A stretch of DNA of 64,000 bases from Streptomyces sp. NRRL B-1140 (GTDB lineage Bacteria > Actinomycetota > Actinomycetes > Streptomycetales > Streptomycetaceae): the NCBI RefSeq assembly GCF_001280065.1, contig NZ_LGEA01000102.1:186001-250000 (forward strand), written 5' to 3'. Shown one piece after another: positions 26,425 through 35,363 of this stretch (position 1 is its first letter; every line of letters starts with the position of its first letter). The notes beneath the pieces are model-generated. The model saw nothing but the letters and a program-made list of their open reading frames with translations, had not been told where the DNA came from and ran no database searches. A program made the position numbers and the translations under genes.

Positions 26425-27114
26425 ATGTCGCGCAGGAGAACTCTCGGTCCGAAGAAGAAGATCGCGCTGCTGGTGAGCGCGGCGACGGTGGCGGGAGGCG
26501 GGGCCTTCGTCATGGCCAGCACGTCGAACGCGACGCCGCCGACCCCCAAGTCGGCGTCGGAGTCGACGGTCTGCCTGGGCCTCGCCACCGCCCTCGGCGA
26601 CAACCAGAAGTTCATCGCGGACCAGCGGGCCAACCCGGACGCGCAGTCCGAGGCGCGGATCGCCAACCGCGAGGCGGTCGTCGCGGAGATCAAGCGGAAG
26701 CAGGAGGCGTCGGGGTGCGCCGTCGGGGAGTCGGCTCAGGACTCCCAGACCGCACAGCCGTCGCAGCCCGCCGACGCGGCCCAGCCGCCCGCGGCCTCGG
26801 CCGAGCCGTCGCAGCCCGCCGCGTCCGCCCCGGCGGGAGACGCCGGGGGCGGTGCCGCCGCCTCCGGGCAGCAGGTGTGCAACGGCTCCACGGTCACGCT
26901 CTCCGGCGAGGGCGGTGCGCCCGCCGCGTCCAGCAACCAGTTCCCGGCCGGCACGAAGCTGAAGGTCACCAACCTGGACAACAACAAGTCCACGACGGTG
27001 GAGGTCACCTCGGTCTCCGGCAGCTGTGCGCTGCTCAACAACGCGGCCTTCGAACAGGTCCGTGAGCCCGGCAAGTTCCTGATCCGCCGGGCCCTGATCG
27101 AGAAGGTGGGGTGA
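26425..27114 (+). CDS. Secreted protein with helical N-terminal module and RlpA-like C-terminal domain
   Basis: The 229-residue exported protein has a basic start and hydrophobic signal/anchor (residues 10-31), a charged helical segment bracketed by two cysteines (about 49-98, CLGLATALGDNQK to SGCAV), a Pro/Ala/Gln/Ser low-complexity linker (about 105-150), and a C-terminal ~80-residue domain (QVCNGSTVTLSG to LIEKVG) resembling a double-psi beta barrel of the RlpA/expansin type. AGGAGG precedes ATG 26425. The first part is laid out like the DUF1996 protein at 33.7 kb. It lies just before glnII, separated by three hairpins, and need not be functionally connected. Confidence 0.65.
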   Translation: MSRRRTLGPKKKIALLVSAATVAGGGAFVMASTSNATPPTPKSASESTVCLGLATALGDNQKFIADQRANPDAQSEARIANREAVVAEIKRKQEASGCAVGESAQDSQTAQPSQPADAAQPPAASAEPSQPAASAPAGDAGGGAAASGQQVCNGSTVTLSGEGGAPAASSNQFPAGTKLKVTNLDNNKSTTVEVTSVSGSCALLNNAAFEQVREPGKFLIRRALIEKVG

Positions 27115-27143
27115 GGCCCCACGGCCGAGTGAGTCGATGAGGC

Positions 27144-27165
27144 GGCGGCCACCCCCTCGGCCGCC
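27144..27165. terminator. Short hairpin after the secreted protein gene
   Basis: GGCGGCC at 27144-27150 and GGCCGCC at 27159-27165 pair perfectly with an 8-base loop, 30 bases after the stop. It is the first of three hairpins before glnII. Confidence 0.6.
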
Positions 27166-27179
27166 CCTCGTACGTGTCA

Positions 27180-27217
27180 CCGGTCCTGCCGCCCCCGGCC
27201 AGGGGCGGCAGGACCGG
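27180..27217. terminator. Perfect 16-bp hairpin upstream of glnII
   Basis: The arms 27180-27195 and 27202-27217 are perfectly complementary with loop CGGCCA. It probably terminates the secreted-protein transcript and insulates the glnII promoter. Confidence 0.82.
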
Positions 27218-27233
27218 CGCGTGCGGGCCGTGC

Positions 27234-27278
27234 GGCGCCGGTCACCGGCTTGACGGAGGGGAGCCGGTGACCGGCGCC
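27234..27278. terminator. Perfect 17-bp hairpin, third in the glnII upstream region
   Basis: The arms 27234-27250 and 27262-27278 are complementary over 17 bp with an 11-base loop. It ends 50 bases before the GlnR-type box. The remaining bases to 27465 hold the promoter and leader of glnII. Confidence 0.78.
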
Positions 27279-27327
27279 TCACCCGCGAAACGCCCTCACG
27301 GCGTGAAGCGCGGCACAGCATGGCCAG

Positions 27328-27365
27328 GTAACACGGGGTTCACATACGAGCAATGGACGGGAAAT
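27328..27365 (+). promoter_or_regulatory. GlnR-type box of glnII
   Basis: The half-sites GTAAC (27328), TTCAC (27339), GCAAT (27350) and GAAAT (27361) are each separated by exactly six bases, the same spacing as in the glnA box though with more mismatches. It lies about 100 bases before the glnII start. GlnR/GlnRII control of glnII is known in S. coelicolor; assignment of this exact site is from pattern. Confidence 0.78.
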
Positions 27366-27465
27366 CGCCTGTTGTCAGGCTGCCGGGCAGCAGACGCGGC
27401 GCGCCGGTGCCGCTGCGCCGCACGCACCCGCGATACGCGCCCAGACACACCCGAGGATGTGGCCC

Positions 27466-28497
27466 GTGACCTTCAAGGCTGAGTACATCTGGATCGACGG
27501 CACCGAGCCGACGGCCAAACTGCGTTCCAAGACCAAGATCATCACGGGCGCCCCCGCCGGTCTCGACGCGCTGCCGATCTGGGGCTTCGACGGGTCGTCG
27601 ACCAACCAGGCCGAGGGCCACTCCTCGGACTGTGTCCTCAAGCCGGTCTTCAGCTGCCCCGACCCGATCCGCGGCGGCGACGACATCCTGGTGCTGTGCG
27701 AGGTCCTGAACATCGACCTCACCCCGCACGCCAGCAACACCCGTGCGGCGCTGGCCGAGGTGGCGGAGAAGTTCGCGGCGCAGGAGCCGATCTTCGGCAT
27801 CGAGCAGGAGTACACGTTCTTCAAGGACGGCTACCCGCTCGGCTTCCCCAAGGGCGGCTTCCCGGCCCCGCAGGGCGGCTACTACTGCGGTGTCGGCGCG
27901 GACGAGATCTTCGGCCGTGACGTCGTCGAGGCGCACCTGGACAACTGCCTCAAGGCGGGCCTCGCGATCTCCGGCATCAACGCCGAGGTCATGCCCGGCC
28001 AGTGGGAGTTCCAGGTCGGTCCGGTCTCCCCGCTGGAGGTCTCCGACCACCTGTGGGTGGCCCGCTGGCTGCTCTACCGCACCGCCGAGGACTTCGACAT
28101 CGCCGCCACCCTCGACCCCAAGCCGGTCAAGGGCGACTGGAACGGCGCCGGTGCGCACACCAACTTCTCCACCAAGGCGATGCGCGAGAGCTACGAGGCG
28201 ATCATCACCGCCGCCGAGTCGCTCGGCGAGGGCTCCAAGCCGCTCGACCACGTCAAGAACTACGGCGCCGGCATCGACGACCGCCTCACCGGCCTGCACG
28301 AGACCGCCCCGTGGAACGAGTACTCCTACGGCGTCTCCAACCGAGGCGCCTCGGTCCGTATCCCCTGGCAGGTCGAGAAGGACGGCAAGGGCTACATCGA
28401 GGACCGCCGCCCGAACGCCAACGTCGACCCGTACGTGGTGACGCGTCTGCTCGTCGACACCTGCTGCTCGGCGCTGGAGAAGGCCGGCCAGGTCTGA
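27466..28497 (+). CDS. glnII: Glutamine synthetase type II (eukaryotic-like)
   Basis: This octamer/decamer-type GS-II duplicates the GlnA reaction and is heat-labile and not adenylylated. The 343-residue length and motifs WGFDGSSTNQAEG, EQEYTFFKDG, NAEVMPGQWEFQVG, NGAGAHTNFSTKAMR and PYVVTRLLVDTCC are typical of GS-II. I prefer GTG 27466 (MTFKAEYIWIDG) because a GAGG site lies ten bases upstream; ATG 27457 would add three residues. A GlnR-type box is upstream, and glnRII follows three genes later. A strong terminator follows. Confidence 0.97.
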   Translation: MTFKAEYIWIDGTEPTAKLRSKTKIITGAPAGLDALPIWGFDGSSTNQAEGHSSDCVLKPVFSCPDPIRGGDDILVLCEVLNIDLTPHASNTRAALAEVAEKFAAQEPIFGIEQEYTFFKDGYPLGFPKGGFPAPQGGYYCGVGADEIFGRDVVEAHLDNCLKAGLAISGINAEVMPGQWEFQVGPVSPLEVSDHLWVARWLLYRTAEDFDIAATLDPKPVKGDWNGAGAHTNFSTKAMRESYEAIITAAESLGEGSKPLDHVKNYGAGIDDRLTGLHETAPWNEYSYGVSNRGASVRIPWQVEKDGKGYIEDRRPNANVDPYVVTRLLVDTCCSALEKAGQV

Positions 28498-28514
28498 TCC
28501 CCGCGCTTCGCCTC

Positions 28515-28550
28515 CCGAGGGGCGTCCACCGACCGGTGGACGCCCCTCGG
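28515..28550. terminator. Terminator after glnII
   Basis: The arms 28515-28530 and 28535-28550 form a perfect 16-bp stem with loop GACC, beginning 18 bases after the glnII stop. Confidence 0.88.
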
Positions 28551-28583
28551 CGCATTGTCAGTGGGACGTGCCATGGTGTCGGC

Positions 28584-29507
28584 ATGGAGAGCGAGGGGGG
28601 CCTGGCCGTCAAGGCCTGGACCGAGAGCGGACAGAAGTACACCCGGATGACGGCCGCGGACGTGCGCGCGGCCGTGACCGGGCTGGGGCGGGCGGACAAC
28701 CGCTTCCTGGTCGCGCAGCGCATCCCGGACCTGCCGGACGTCTTCGCCCAGGTGTGGCACGAGGAGGGCGGCGACTACCAGCTGGAACACCGCCGCGGCA
28801 GAGACGGCTTCTTCGGTACGCGACTGACCGACCCCGGCCTGGTGGCCGACCTGCTGACCGGCTGGGCCCGGCAGGAGGACGGCTGGGACGCGCATCTCGT
28901 CTGGGAGCCGGTGGACCTCGGCCCGGCCGAGGAGGTCCCCGACCTGCCGCAGGACGTCCGCGAGCAGGTCGAGGAGCGCGTACGGCTGCTGCTGCGCTGC
29001 GGTTACGACGACCGGGCCCAGCTCACCGAGGACGCCGAGGAGTGGCTGGTCGACGGCGACGAGCGGCCCGTGTCACGGGCACAGGCCGGACAACTGGTGG
29101 ACCGGCTCTGGCTGGAGCGGCTCGGCGAACAGGAGACCTGGCCGACCACGACCGACCCCGAGCGGCTCACCCGCGCGTTCGACGCCCTCAACACCCACGG
29201 CATCACCGCCCGCGAGAACTTCACCTGCTGCCGCACCTGCGGCACCGCGGAGATAGGCGCCGAACGTGCCGAAAGCGACCGCGGGTTCGTCTACTTCCAC
29301 AGCCAGTGCACCGAGAGCGCCGCCGAGGGGCGGGGACTGATGCTGCTGTACGGCGGTTTCGACGGCACCGCCGACACCGGCACCACCGTCGGACGCGAGG
29401 TCGTGGCCGCCCTCACCGCAGCCGGCCTGTCCGCACTCTGGGACGGCAATCCGGACAAGGCGATCGAGGTCAGCCCCCTGAACTGGCGCAAACGCCTGAC
29501 GGGGTGA
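28584..29507 (+). CDS. DUF6891-like hypothetical protein
   Basis: The 307-residue acidic protein has an N-terminal module (MTAADVRAAVTGLGRADNRFLV) and a C-terminal domain with FTCCRTCGTAEIG, GFVYFHSQCTESAAEG and LLYGGFDGT, a pattern that I associate with DUF6891. The CCxxC plus later Cys and His suggest a structural metal site. No signal peptide is present. ATG 28584 has no clear ribosome binding site. Function is unknown; it lies between glnII and glnRII but shows no feature of nitrogen metabolism. Confidence 0.68.
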   Translation: MESEGGLAVKAWTESGQKYTRMTAADVRAAVTGLGRADNRFLVAQRIPDLPDVFAQVWHEEGGDYQLEHRRGRDGFFGTRLTDPGLVADLLTGWARQEDGWDAHLVWEPVDLGPAEEVPDLPQDVREQVEERVRLLLRCGYDDRAQLTEDAEEWLVDGDERPVSRAQAGQLVDRLWLERLGEQETWPTTTDPERLTRAFDALNTHGITARENFTCCRTCGTAEIGAERAESDRGFVYFHSQCTESAAEGRGLMLLYGGFDGTADTGTTVGREVVAALTAAGLSALWDGNPDKAIEVSPLNWRKRLTG

Positions 29508-29595
29508 GGCGGGCCACATCGCTTTCACGCCAAGGAGGCGTCCAAGCAGTGAGAGGAGGCTCCTGTTGCGGGCCGGTGTCTGCTTCAATGAATTC

Positions 29596-29718
29596 ATGGC
29601 CATCTACCAGAAGTGCAGCGCGACGGGTCGTCATGACCTCGAGCCCTTCTGGCCGTCCCGCCAGGACCACGACTTCGACCGGGTGTGTTGCCGCGCGATG
29701 AACGCGCCGGCCCTCTAA
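29596..29718 (+). CDS. Candidate 40-residue cysteine/histidine peptide
   Basis: MAIYQKCSATGRHDLEPFWP begins a 40-residue product that ends DFDRVCCRAMNAPAL. It has three cysteines and two histidines in a pattern that could bind a metal, and its amino acid make-up is not the arginine/proline-rich type typical of spurious Streptomyces frames. No clear ribosome binding site is seen. It lies 120 bases before glnRII in the otherwise empty 329-base gap. It may be a real small gene or an upstream reading frame of glnRII. Confidence 0.42.
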   Translation: MAIYQKCSATGRHDLEPFWPSRQDHDFDRVCCRAMNAPAL

Positions 29719-29836
29719 AGCCGTACACCCCGGCCTTCGGCCAGCGCGCACCGCGTACGTCCCTCGGCGAGCCCGCCCACACATCGCGGCCGTCGACCTC
29801 CCCGACGAACTCCTCGCGCGAAAGAGCTGACCTCTC

Positions 29837-30427
29837 ATGGCGACCACTCGTTCCCTGTCCACCGCCGCCCCTCTCACCACCCCCGCGCCGCACGGCCCCC
29901 GGCACCGGCTGCGTGCCGTCGACCGGGACGAGGTGGTCACGGTCGCGGACCTGCTGCCGCCGGGTGCCACCTGGCTTCCGGCCCCGCAGCACACCCTGCC
30001 CACCCTGCCGGGGCAGCCGCCGATGATCGGCTACCTGGTGCTCGTCCCGGCCGACCAGCAGCCGCCCTTCCCGGTGGCCGTCCCCGATCTGCCCCAGGCC
30101 GCCGGTCCGCAGCCCGTCGCCGAGCCGGCCGGCGAGCCGGTGATCCGGGTCGACACCGTGCAGCGCACCGCCCGGGTGGCCGGACAGCCGCTCGACCTCA
30201 CCTACCTGGAGTTCGAGCTGCTGGCCCACCTGGTCGCGCACCCGGGCCGGGTGCACACCCGCGACCATCTGGTCGGCACGGTGTGGGGCTACGGGCACGT
30301 CGGCGACGGCCGCACGGTCGACGTCCACATCGCCCGTCTGCGCCGCAAGCTGGGCGTGGAGCACCGCGACACGATCCGCACGGTGCGCCGCGTGGGTTAC
30401 AAGTACGTTCCGCCGACGGGACACTGA
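29837..30427 (+). CDS. glnRII: GlnRII-type OmpR-family DNA-binding regulator without receiver domain
   Basis: The 196-residue protein carries a C-terminal OmpR/PhoB winged helix (about residues 100-195, with LTYLEFELLAHLVAHPGRVH, DGRTVDVHIARLRRKLG and VRRVGYKYVP). The first ~95 residues are proline-rich and lack the aspartate pocket of a response regulator. Its place close to glnII, and its size, match S. coelicolor GlnRII (SCO2213), which binds glnA, glnII and amtB promoters. This symbol rests on recalled synteny plus domain type. Start is ATG 29837; the ribosome binding site is weak (GAAAGAG). Confidence 0.75.
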   Translation: MATTRSLSTAAPLTTPAPHGPRHRLRAVDRDEVVTVADLLPPGATWLPAPQHTLPTLPGQPPMIGYLVLVPADQQPPFPVAVPDLPQAAGPQPVAEPAGEPVIRVDTVQRTARVAGQPLDLTYLEFELLAHLVAHPGRVHTRDHLVGTVWGYGHVGDGRTVDVHIARLRRKLGVEHRDTIRTVRRVGYKYVPPTGH

Positions 30428-30512
30428 CGCCCGCGGACGGCCAGGGCGCTCCGTCTCTGCTGACAGCAGATCCCCGTTCCGTCCCCTCGCCCGACCGGGC
30501 AGAGTCACCGGC

Positions 30513-31523
30513 ATGAGGCTTCTGATGCTGGGCGGTACGGAGTTCGTGGGACGGGCCGTCGTGGAGGCGGCGCTCGGGCGGGGCTGGGAGGTGACCGTCT
30601 TCCACCGCGGCCGGCACGAGGCCCCGCCGGGCGCGCGGTCTCTGCTCGGTGACCGCACCGCGCCCGGCGGCCTGGCCGCCCTGGCCGACGACCCGGGCGA
30701 GTGGGACGTCGTCGTCGACACCTGGTCGGCGGCGCCCCGCGCGGTGCTGGAGGCGGCGCGGCTGCTGCGGGGCCGCGCCGGCCGGTACGTGTACGTGTCG
30801 AGCCGCTCGGTGTACGCGTGGGCCCGGCCCGCCAGGTTCGACGAGGACGCACCGCTGGTGGAGGGGGCGGCCGCCGACGCGGAGCAGACCGACTACCCGC
30901 GGGACAAGCGGGGCGGTGAACTGGCCGTGCTGGACGCCTTCGGCGTGGACCGGTCGGTGCTCGTACGGGCCGGCCTGATCCTGGGCCCGTACGAGAACAT
31001 CGGCCGGCTGCCGTGGTGGCTGGGCCGCACGGCACGCGGCGGTCCGGTGCTGGCGCCGGGCCCGCGTGAACTTCCTCTGCAGTACGTGGACGTCCGTGAC
31101 CTCGCCGAGTGGATCGTGCTCGCGGCAGAGCAGGAGCTGAGCGGCCCCTACAACCTGGTCAGTCCGCGAGGCCACACCACCATGGGCGCCCTGCTCGACG
31201 CCTGCGTGCGGGTCACCGGCGGCGTGGCCGAACTGCGGTGGACCGAGCCCGCGGTGATCCTGGAGGCGGGCATCGAGCCGTGGACCGAGCTGCCGGTCTG
31301 GGTGCCGCCGGGCAGCGACCTGTACGAGGCCCTGCACAGCGCGGAGGTCTCCCGGGCGGTCCGGGCCGGGCTGGTCTGCCGGCCGGTCGAGGAGACGGTG
31401 GCGGACACCTGGGAGTGGCTGCAGGGCGTCGGGGGCGTGGCACCCCAGCGCCCGGACCGGCCGCGCTCGGGCCTCGACCCGGAGGTGGAGGCGAAGGTCC
31501 TCGCGGCCGGAACCGGCGCGTGA
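30513..31523 (+). CDS. NAD-dependent epimerase/reductase (extended SDR)
   Basis: The 336-residue protein opens MRLLMLGGTEFVGRAVVEAA, a nucleotide-binding motif with GGTxFVG, and has the SDR serine region (YVYVSSRSVYAW) and the Tyr-x3-Lys pair in DYPRDKRGGE. It resembles the mRNA-binding/isoflavone-reductase-like group of extended SDRs annotated as reductases or epimerases. ATG 30513 lacks a ribosome binding site; a leaderless mRNA is likely. The substrate is unknown and no sugar or polyketide cluster surrounds it. Confidence 0.83.
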   Translation: MRLLMLGGTEFVGRAVVEAALGRGWEVTVFHRGRHEAPPGARSLLGDRTAPGGLAALADDPGEWDVVVDTWSAAPRAVLEAARLLRGRAGRYVYVSSRSVYAWARPARFDEDAPLVEGAAADAEQTDYPRDKRGGELAVLDAFGVDRSVLVRAGLILGPYENIGRLPWWLGRTARGGPVLAPGPRELPLQYVDVRDLAEWIVLAAEQELSGPYNLVSPRGHTTMGALLDACVRVTGGVAELRWTEPAVILEAGIEPWTELPVWVPPGSDLYEALHSAEVSRAVRAGLVCRPVEETVADTWEWLQGVGGVAPQRPDRPRSGLDPEVEAKVLAAGTGA

Positions 31524-31619
31524 ACACGGCACGTTCGCCGCCGGGGTGTACGTAGCACCACCCCCGGGCCGGGTGCCCGGCCCCGTGACCGGGCACGTCC
31601 GCTCGGCGAGACTGACGCC

Positions 31620-32879
31620 ATGACCACGGACACGAAGAACGGCACCGGGCGGACGACAGGACGGGGCATCGGGCTCGCCGCGGTGCGGGGGCTCGCGCTG
31701 GCCCTCGTCTCGCTGCCGGGGGCGGTGCTGTGCTTCTGCCTGTCCCTGGTCTCGATCGCACTCATCCCGATCGGGGTCGGGATCGTCACCACGCCGTACG
31801 CGCTGGAGGGGGTACGGGCGTTCGCCAACGCGCGGCGGGTGCTCGCGGCCGAGTGGGGCGGGGTGCGCATCCCCCCGGCGTACCGGCCGCTGCCGAAGGA
31901 CGCCAACCCCTGGGCGCGCACCTTCGGGATGCTGCGCGACCCGGCGACCTGGCGGGACCTGCGGTGGCTGCCGGTCGACATGACCGCCGGGTTCGTCACC
32001 GCGCTGCTGCCGGCGGTGCTGCTGCTCTATCCGCTGGAGGGGTTCGCGCTCGCGCTCGGGCTGTGGCGGGTCTTCCCCGACACGTACTGGTACGGGTTCG
32101 TGCCGGTGACGGGGCAGGCGTCCGCGCTGGGTGCGGCGGCCCTGGCCCTGGTGCTGCTGTTCCTCGCGCACTTCTGGACCCCCCGTCTGCTGGGCGTCCA
32201 CTTCCGGCTCACCCGTGCCGTGCTCGGCGGCGGCCAGAGGGAACTGGCCGAGCGGGTGCGGGTGCTGACCGAGACGCGGCGTGACGCCGTCGACGCCTCA
32301 GCGGCCGAACTGCGGCGCATCGAACGGGACCTGCACGACGGGGCGCAGGCCCGGCTGGTCGCCGTCGGCATGGACCTGGGCACCATCGAGGCGCTCCTCG
32401 ACAAGGACCCGGAGCAGGCGAAGAAACTGATCGCGCAGGCCCGCGCCTCCTCGGTGGAGGCCCTGGCCGAGCTGCGCGAGCTGGTGCGCGGCATCCATCC
32501 GCCGGTCCTCGCCGAACGCGGCCTGGGCGACGCCGTGCGGGCGCTGGCGCTGCGGCTGCCGGTGGCCACCGAGGTGAGCGTGGATCTGCCCGGGCGGGCC
32601 GAGGCGCCCGTGGAGTCGGCCGCGTACTTCGCCGTCAGCGAGGTGCTCACCAACGCCGTGAAGCACTCGGGCGCCGACCGGATCTGGGTCGACCTGCACC
32701 GGGCGGACGGCATGCTGCGGGCGACCGTCACGGACAACGGCAAGGGCGGTGCGGTGATCGGCGCCGGTTCGGGGCTGGCCGGGGTCGAGCGGCGGCTGGG
32801 TACATTCGACGGCGTCCTGGCCGTCAGCAGCCCCGCGGGCGGCCCCACCATGGTCACCGTGGAGATCCCTTGCGCGTAG
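31620..32879 (+). CDS. Sensor histidine kinase, NarL-system type
   Basis: The 419-residue membrane protein has four hydrophobic segments in its N-terminal half (around residues 22-58, 120-140, 145-165 and 168-190), which form the sensor, then the HisKA_3 dimerisation/phosphoacceptor region with the expected histidine in RRIERDLHDGAQARLVAVG, and a C-terminal HATPase_c domain with NAVKHS (N box), DNGKGG and GSGLAGVERRLG (G boxes). ATG 31620 has no ribosome binding site. The stop overlaps the response regulator start by ten bases, so the two are translationally coupled. The stimulus is unknown. Confidence 0.92.
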   Translation: MTTDTKNGTGRTTGRGIGLAAVRGLALALVSLPGAVLCFCLSLVSIALIPIGVGIVTTPYALEGVRAFANARRVLAAEWGGVRIPPAYRPLPKDANPWARTFGMLRDPATWRDLRWLPVDMTAGFVTALLPAVLLLYPLEGFALALGLWRVFPDTYWYGFVPVTGQASALGAAALALVLLFLAHFWTPRLLGVHFRLTRAVLGGGQRELAERVRVLTETRRDAVDASAAELRRIERDLHDGAQARLVAVGMDLGTIEALLDKDPEQAKKLIAQARASSVEALAELRELVRGIHPPVLAERGLGDAVRALALRLPVATEVSVDLPGRAEAPVESAAYFAVSEVLTNAVKHSGADRIWVDLHRADGMLRATVTDNGKGGAVIGAGSGLAGVERRLGTFDGVLAVSSPAGGPTMVTVEIPCA

Positions 32880-33523
32880 TCCTGGCCGAAGACCTCTTCC
32901 TGCTGCGCGACGGACTCGTCCGGCTGCTCCAGGCCCACGGCTTCGAGATCGCGGCGGCCGTCGGGACCGGGCCCGAACTGGCCGCCGCACTGGCCGAGCT
33001 GGACCCGGACGTCGCCGTGGTCGACGTGCGCCTGCCGCCCACACAGACCGACGAGGGCCTGCAGTGCGCGCTCGACGCCCGCCGGAAGCGGCCCGGCCTG
33101 CCGGTGCTGGTGCTCTCCCAGCACGTGGAGCAGCTGTACGCGCGCGAACTGCTCGCCGACGGCACCGGCGGGGTCGGTTATCTGCTGAAGGACCGGGTGT
33201 TCGACGCCGACCAGTTCGTGGACGCGGTACGGCGGGTGGCCGCGGGCGGCACGGCGATGGATCCGCAGGTCATCCAGCAGCTGCTGGCGCGACGTTCGGG
33301 CGAGGACCGGCCGCTGGCGCGGCTGACGCCCCGGGAGCGGGAGGTGCTGGAGCTGATGGCGCAGGGCCGGTCCAACGCGGCGATCGCCGGGAAGCTGGTC
33401 GTGACGGAACGGGCGATCGCCAAGCACACCGCCAACATCTTCGCCAAACTGGGGCTGGAGGTCTCGGACGACGACAACCGCCGCGTGCTGGCGGTTCTGG
33501 CGTATCTCGACCACGGCCGGTGA
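32870..33523 (+). CDS. LuxR/NarL-family response regulator
   Basis: The 217-residue protein has a receiver domain (residues 1-120, phospho-acceptor aspartate in DVAVVDVRLP, lysine in YLLKDRV) and a LuxR-type helix-turn-helix (about 150-210, LTPREREVLELMAQGRSNAA and IAKHTANIFAKLGL). The start is TTG 32870, inside the end of the kinase gene. It is the cognate partner of the kinase. Its target genes are not indicated by sequence; the next downstream gene is the DUF1996 exported protein, 200 bases away. Confidence 0.92.
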   Translation: MRVVLAEDLFLLRDGLVRLLQAHGFEIAAAVGTGPELAAALAELDPDVAVVDVRLPPTQTDEGLQCALDARRKRPGLPVLVLSQHVEQLYARELLADGTGGVGYLLKDRVFDADQFVDAVRRVAAGGTAMDPQVIQQLLARRSGEDRPLARLTPREREVLELMAQGRSNAAIAGKLVVTERAIAKHTANIFAKLGLEVSDDDNRRVLAVLAYLDHGR

Positions 33524-33726
33524 AACCGGACCGGTGTCTTCACCCCCGGTGGGGGATCGACAACTGCCGGTGCGGGAGCGGCTGTTGATGACACGCGGTC
33601 CTCACGAATCTCGCATCAATTTCCGGGACCTCTGAACACCCGTGGGGCGCCCTGCGTATGGAAGGGAGCCGCTTCACTCCTGTCGGGCGCCTCGATGCCC
33701 CCGAAAAAGGAAGTCAGAGGAGTTCC

Positions 33727-35289
33727 ATGGGACGCAACACAAGAAAACGCCGTACGCCGCTGGCCACCAAGGCCATTGCCGCATCGGCGGCCCTAGCGCT
33801 CGGTGGGGGCGGGCTGATCTGGGCAAACTTCTACGCCTCGGCGCACGAGGAGAACTCGGCGAACCAGACGAAGTCCGCGGGCGCGCAGATCGCCACGATC
33901 CAGTGCCCGGACGTAGGACAGAAGCTGACCGATGTGCCGGACGGCGCTCGTCAGGGGGTGGACAAGGAGCTGGCCAACCTCGACAAGCAGATCAGCGAGG
34001 CCTACACCCGTCTCGCCTCCACGCGTCAGGCCCAGGCCGGTGACGCGAGCTTCGTCGACAACGCCATTCTCGGCCCGCTGAAGTCGAAGCGCGTCGCGGT
34101 CATCGACCGCATCGGCATCAACATCCGGCGGGTGGGCGGCCAGGCCCCGGGCAACCTCGAGCAGCTGGCCTCCTGCAAGGGCATGGCCGCCGAGGCCAAC
34201 ACCAACGACGGCCAGGCCGGCGGGGGTCAGAACAACGACGGCCAGAACAACGACGGCCAGAACAACGAGGGTGGCCAGGACCAGGGCGGTCAGGACCAGG
34301 GCGGTCAGGACCAGGGCCAGGACAACGGCGGGCAGGGCCAGGGCGGCAACGGCGGGCAGGCCGGCAACGGCCCGGCGGCGAACGACTTCATCAAGATCGA
34401 GGACGTCCAGCCCAACTCCCGCAACCTGCCGAACGGCCTCGCCGCGAACGGCGACGGCGGTTCGACGGGCACGTTCACCACGGAGTGCGGCACCAACGAG
34501 AACGAGAACCGCAACTCGGACAACGTGATCGTGGCGCCGGGTGTCTCCAACGGTGCGCAGCACCAGCACGACTACGTCGGAAACCAGAGCAACAACGCCT
34601 TCGCGAGCGACGAGGACCTGGCGAACGCCCAGACCACCTGCCAGAACCAGGGCGACAAGTCCTCCTACTTCTGGCCGGTCCTGCGGATCCAGGACGGTTC
34701 GAACGACATCGACGCCGGTCAGCCCGGCGGTGGCCAGGACGGCAACGTCGGCAAGATCGTCGAGCCGGCCGAGGCCCAGCTGAAGTTCGTCGGCAACCGC
34801 ACCAGCGACGTCGTCGCGATGCCGAAGGCCCTGCGCATCATCACCGGTGACGCCAAGTCCACCACCAACGGCCTGAACAACGCCAACACCTCCTGGAGCT
34901 GCACCGGCTTCGAGGACCGTCAGGTGACGGACAAGTACCCGCTCTGCCCCGAGGGCAGCTCCGTGGTGCGGACGTCCAACTTCCAGAGCTGCTGGGACGG
35001 CCAGAACATCGACAGCGCCAACCACCGCACCCACGTCGACTTCGTCGAGGCGGACGGCAGCTGCTCGAACGGCTTCAAGGCCATCCCCCAGCTCCAGGTC
35101 CGCCTGGTCTACGACGTACAGGCGCCGCAGATCAACAACGGGCAGGTGCAGAACGCCTTCGCGGTGGACTCCTTCCCGGAGCAGCTGCACAAGGCGATCA
35201 CCGACCACAACGACTTCATCAACTTCTTCGACGAGAACCTGATGAACAAGATGGTCCAGTGCATCAACGACGGCCAGGACTGCAAGTAG
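33727..35289 (+). CDS. Secreted DUF1996-domain protein
   Basis: The 520-residue exported protein has a basic N-terminus and membrane segment (about residues 16-38), a helical module bracketed by cysteines (about 60-155), a striking Gln/Asn/Gly linker (about 160-215, repeated [12 protein letters not shown] and [10 protein letters not shown]) and a C-terminal DUF1996 domain (about 225-505) with [24 protein letters not shown] and [11 protein letters not shown]. Fungal and bacterial DUF1996 proteins are extracellular, of unknown activity. ATG 33727 has AGAGGAG upstream. It is the longest repeat linker in the window. Confidence 0.85.
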   Translation: MGRNTRKRRTPLATKAIAASAALALGGGGLIWANFYASAHEENSANQTKSAGAQIATIQCPDVGQKLTDVPDGARQGVDKELANLDKQISEAYTRLASTRQAQAGDASFVDNAILGPLKSKRVAVIDRIGINIRRVGGQAPGNLEQLASCKGMAAEANTNDGQAGGGQNNDGQNNDGQNNEGGQDQGGQDQGGQDQGQDNGGQGQGGNGGQAGNGPAANDFIKIEDVQPNSRNLPNGLAANGDGGSTGTFTTECGTNENENRNSDNVIVAPGVSNGAQHQHDYVGNQSNNAFASDEDLANAQTTCQNQGDKSSYFWPVLRIQDGSNDIDAGQPGGGQDGNVGKIVEPAEAQLKFVGNRTSDVVAMPKALRIITGDAKSTTNGLNNANTSWSCTGFEDRQVTDKYPLCPEGSSVVRTSNFQSCWDGQNIDSANHRTHVDFVEADGSCSNGFKAIPQLQVRLVYDVQAPQINNGQVQNAFAVDSFPEQLHKAITDHNDFINFFDENLMNKMVQCINDGQDCK

Positions 35290-35307
35290 TCCTGAACCGG
35301 TAGCGCG

Positions 35308-35343
35308 GAAGGCCGGCGGTGGGAGTTCCCACCGCCGGCCTTC
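35308..35343. terminator. Bidirectional terminator between DUF1996 and lipoprotein genes
   Basis: AAGGCCGGCGGTGGGA (35309-35324) pairs with its complement at 35327-35342, plus one extra outer pair. In practice the loop opens to a few bases around GAGTTC. It lies between convergent genes. Confidence 0.88.
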
Positions 35344-35363
35344 TGCCGCTGTGCCCCGCGTGC

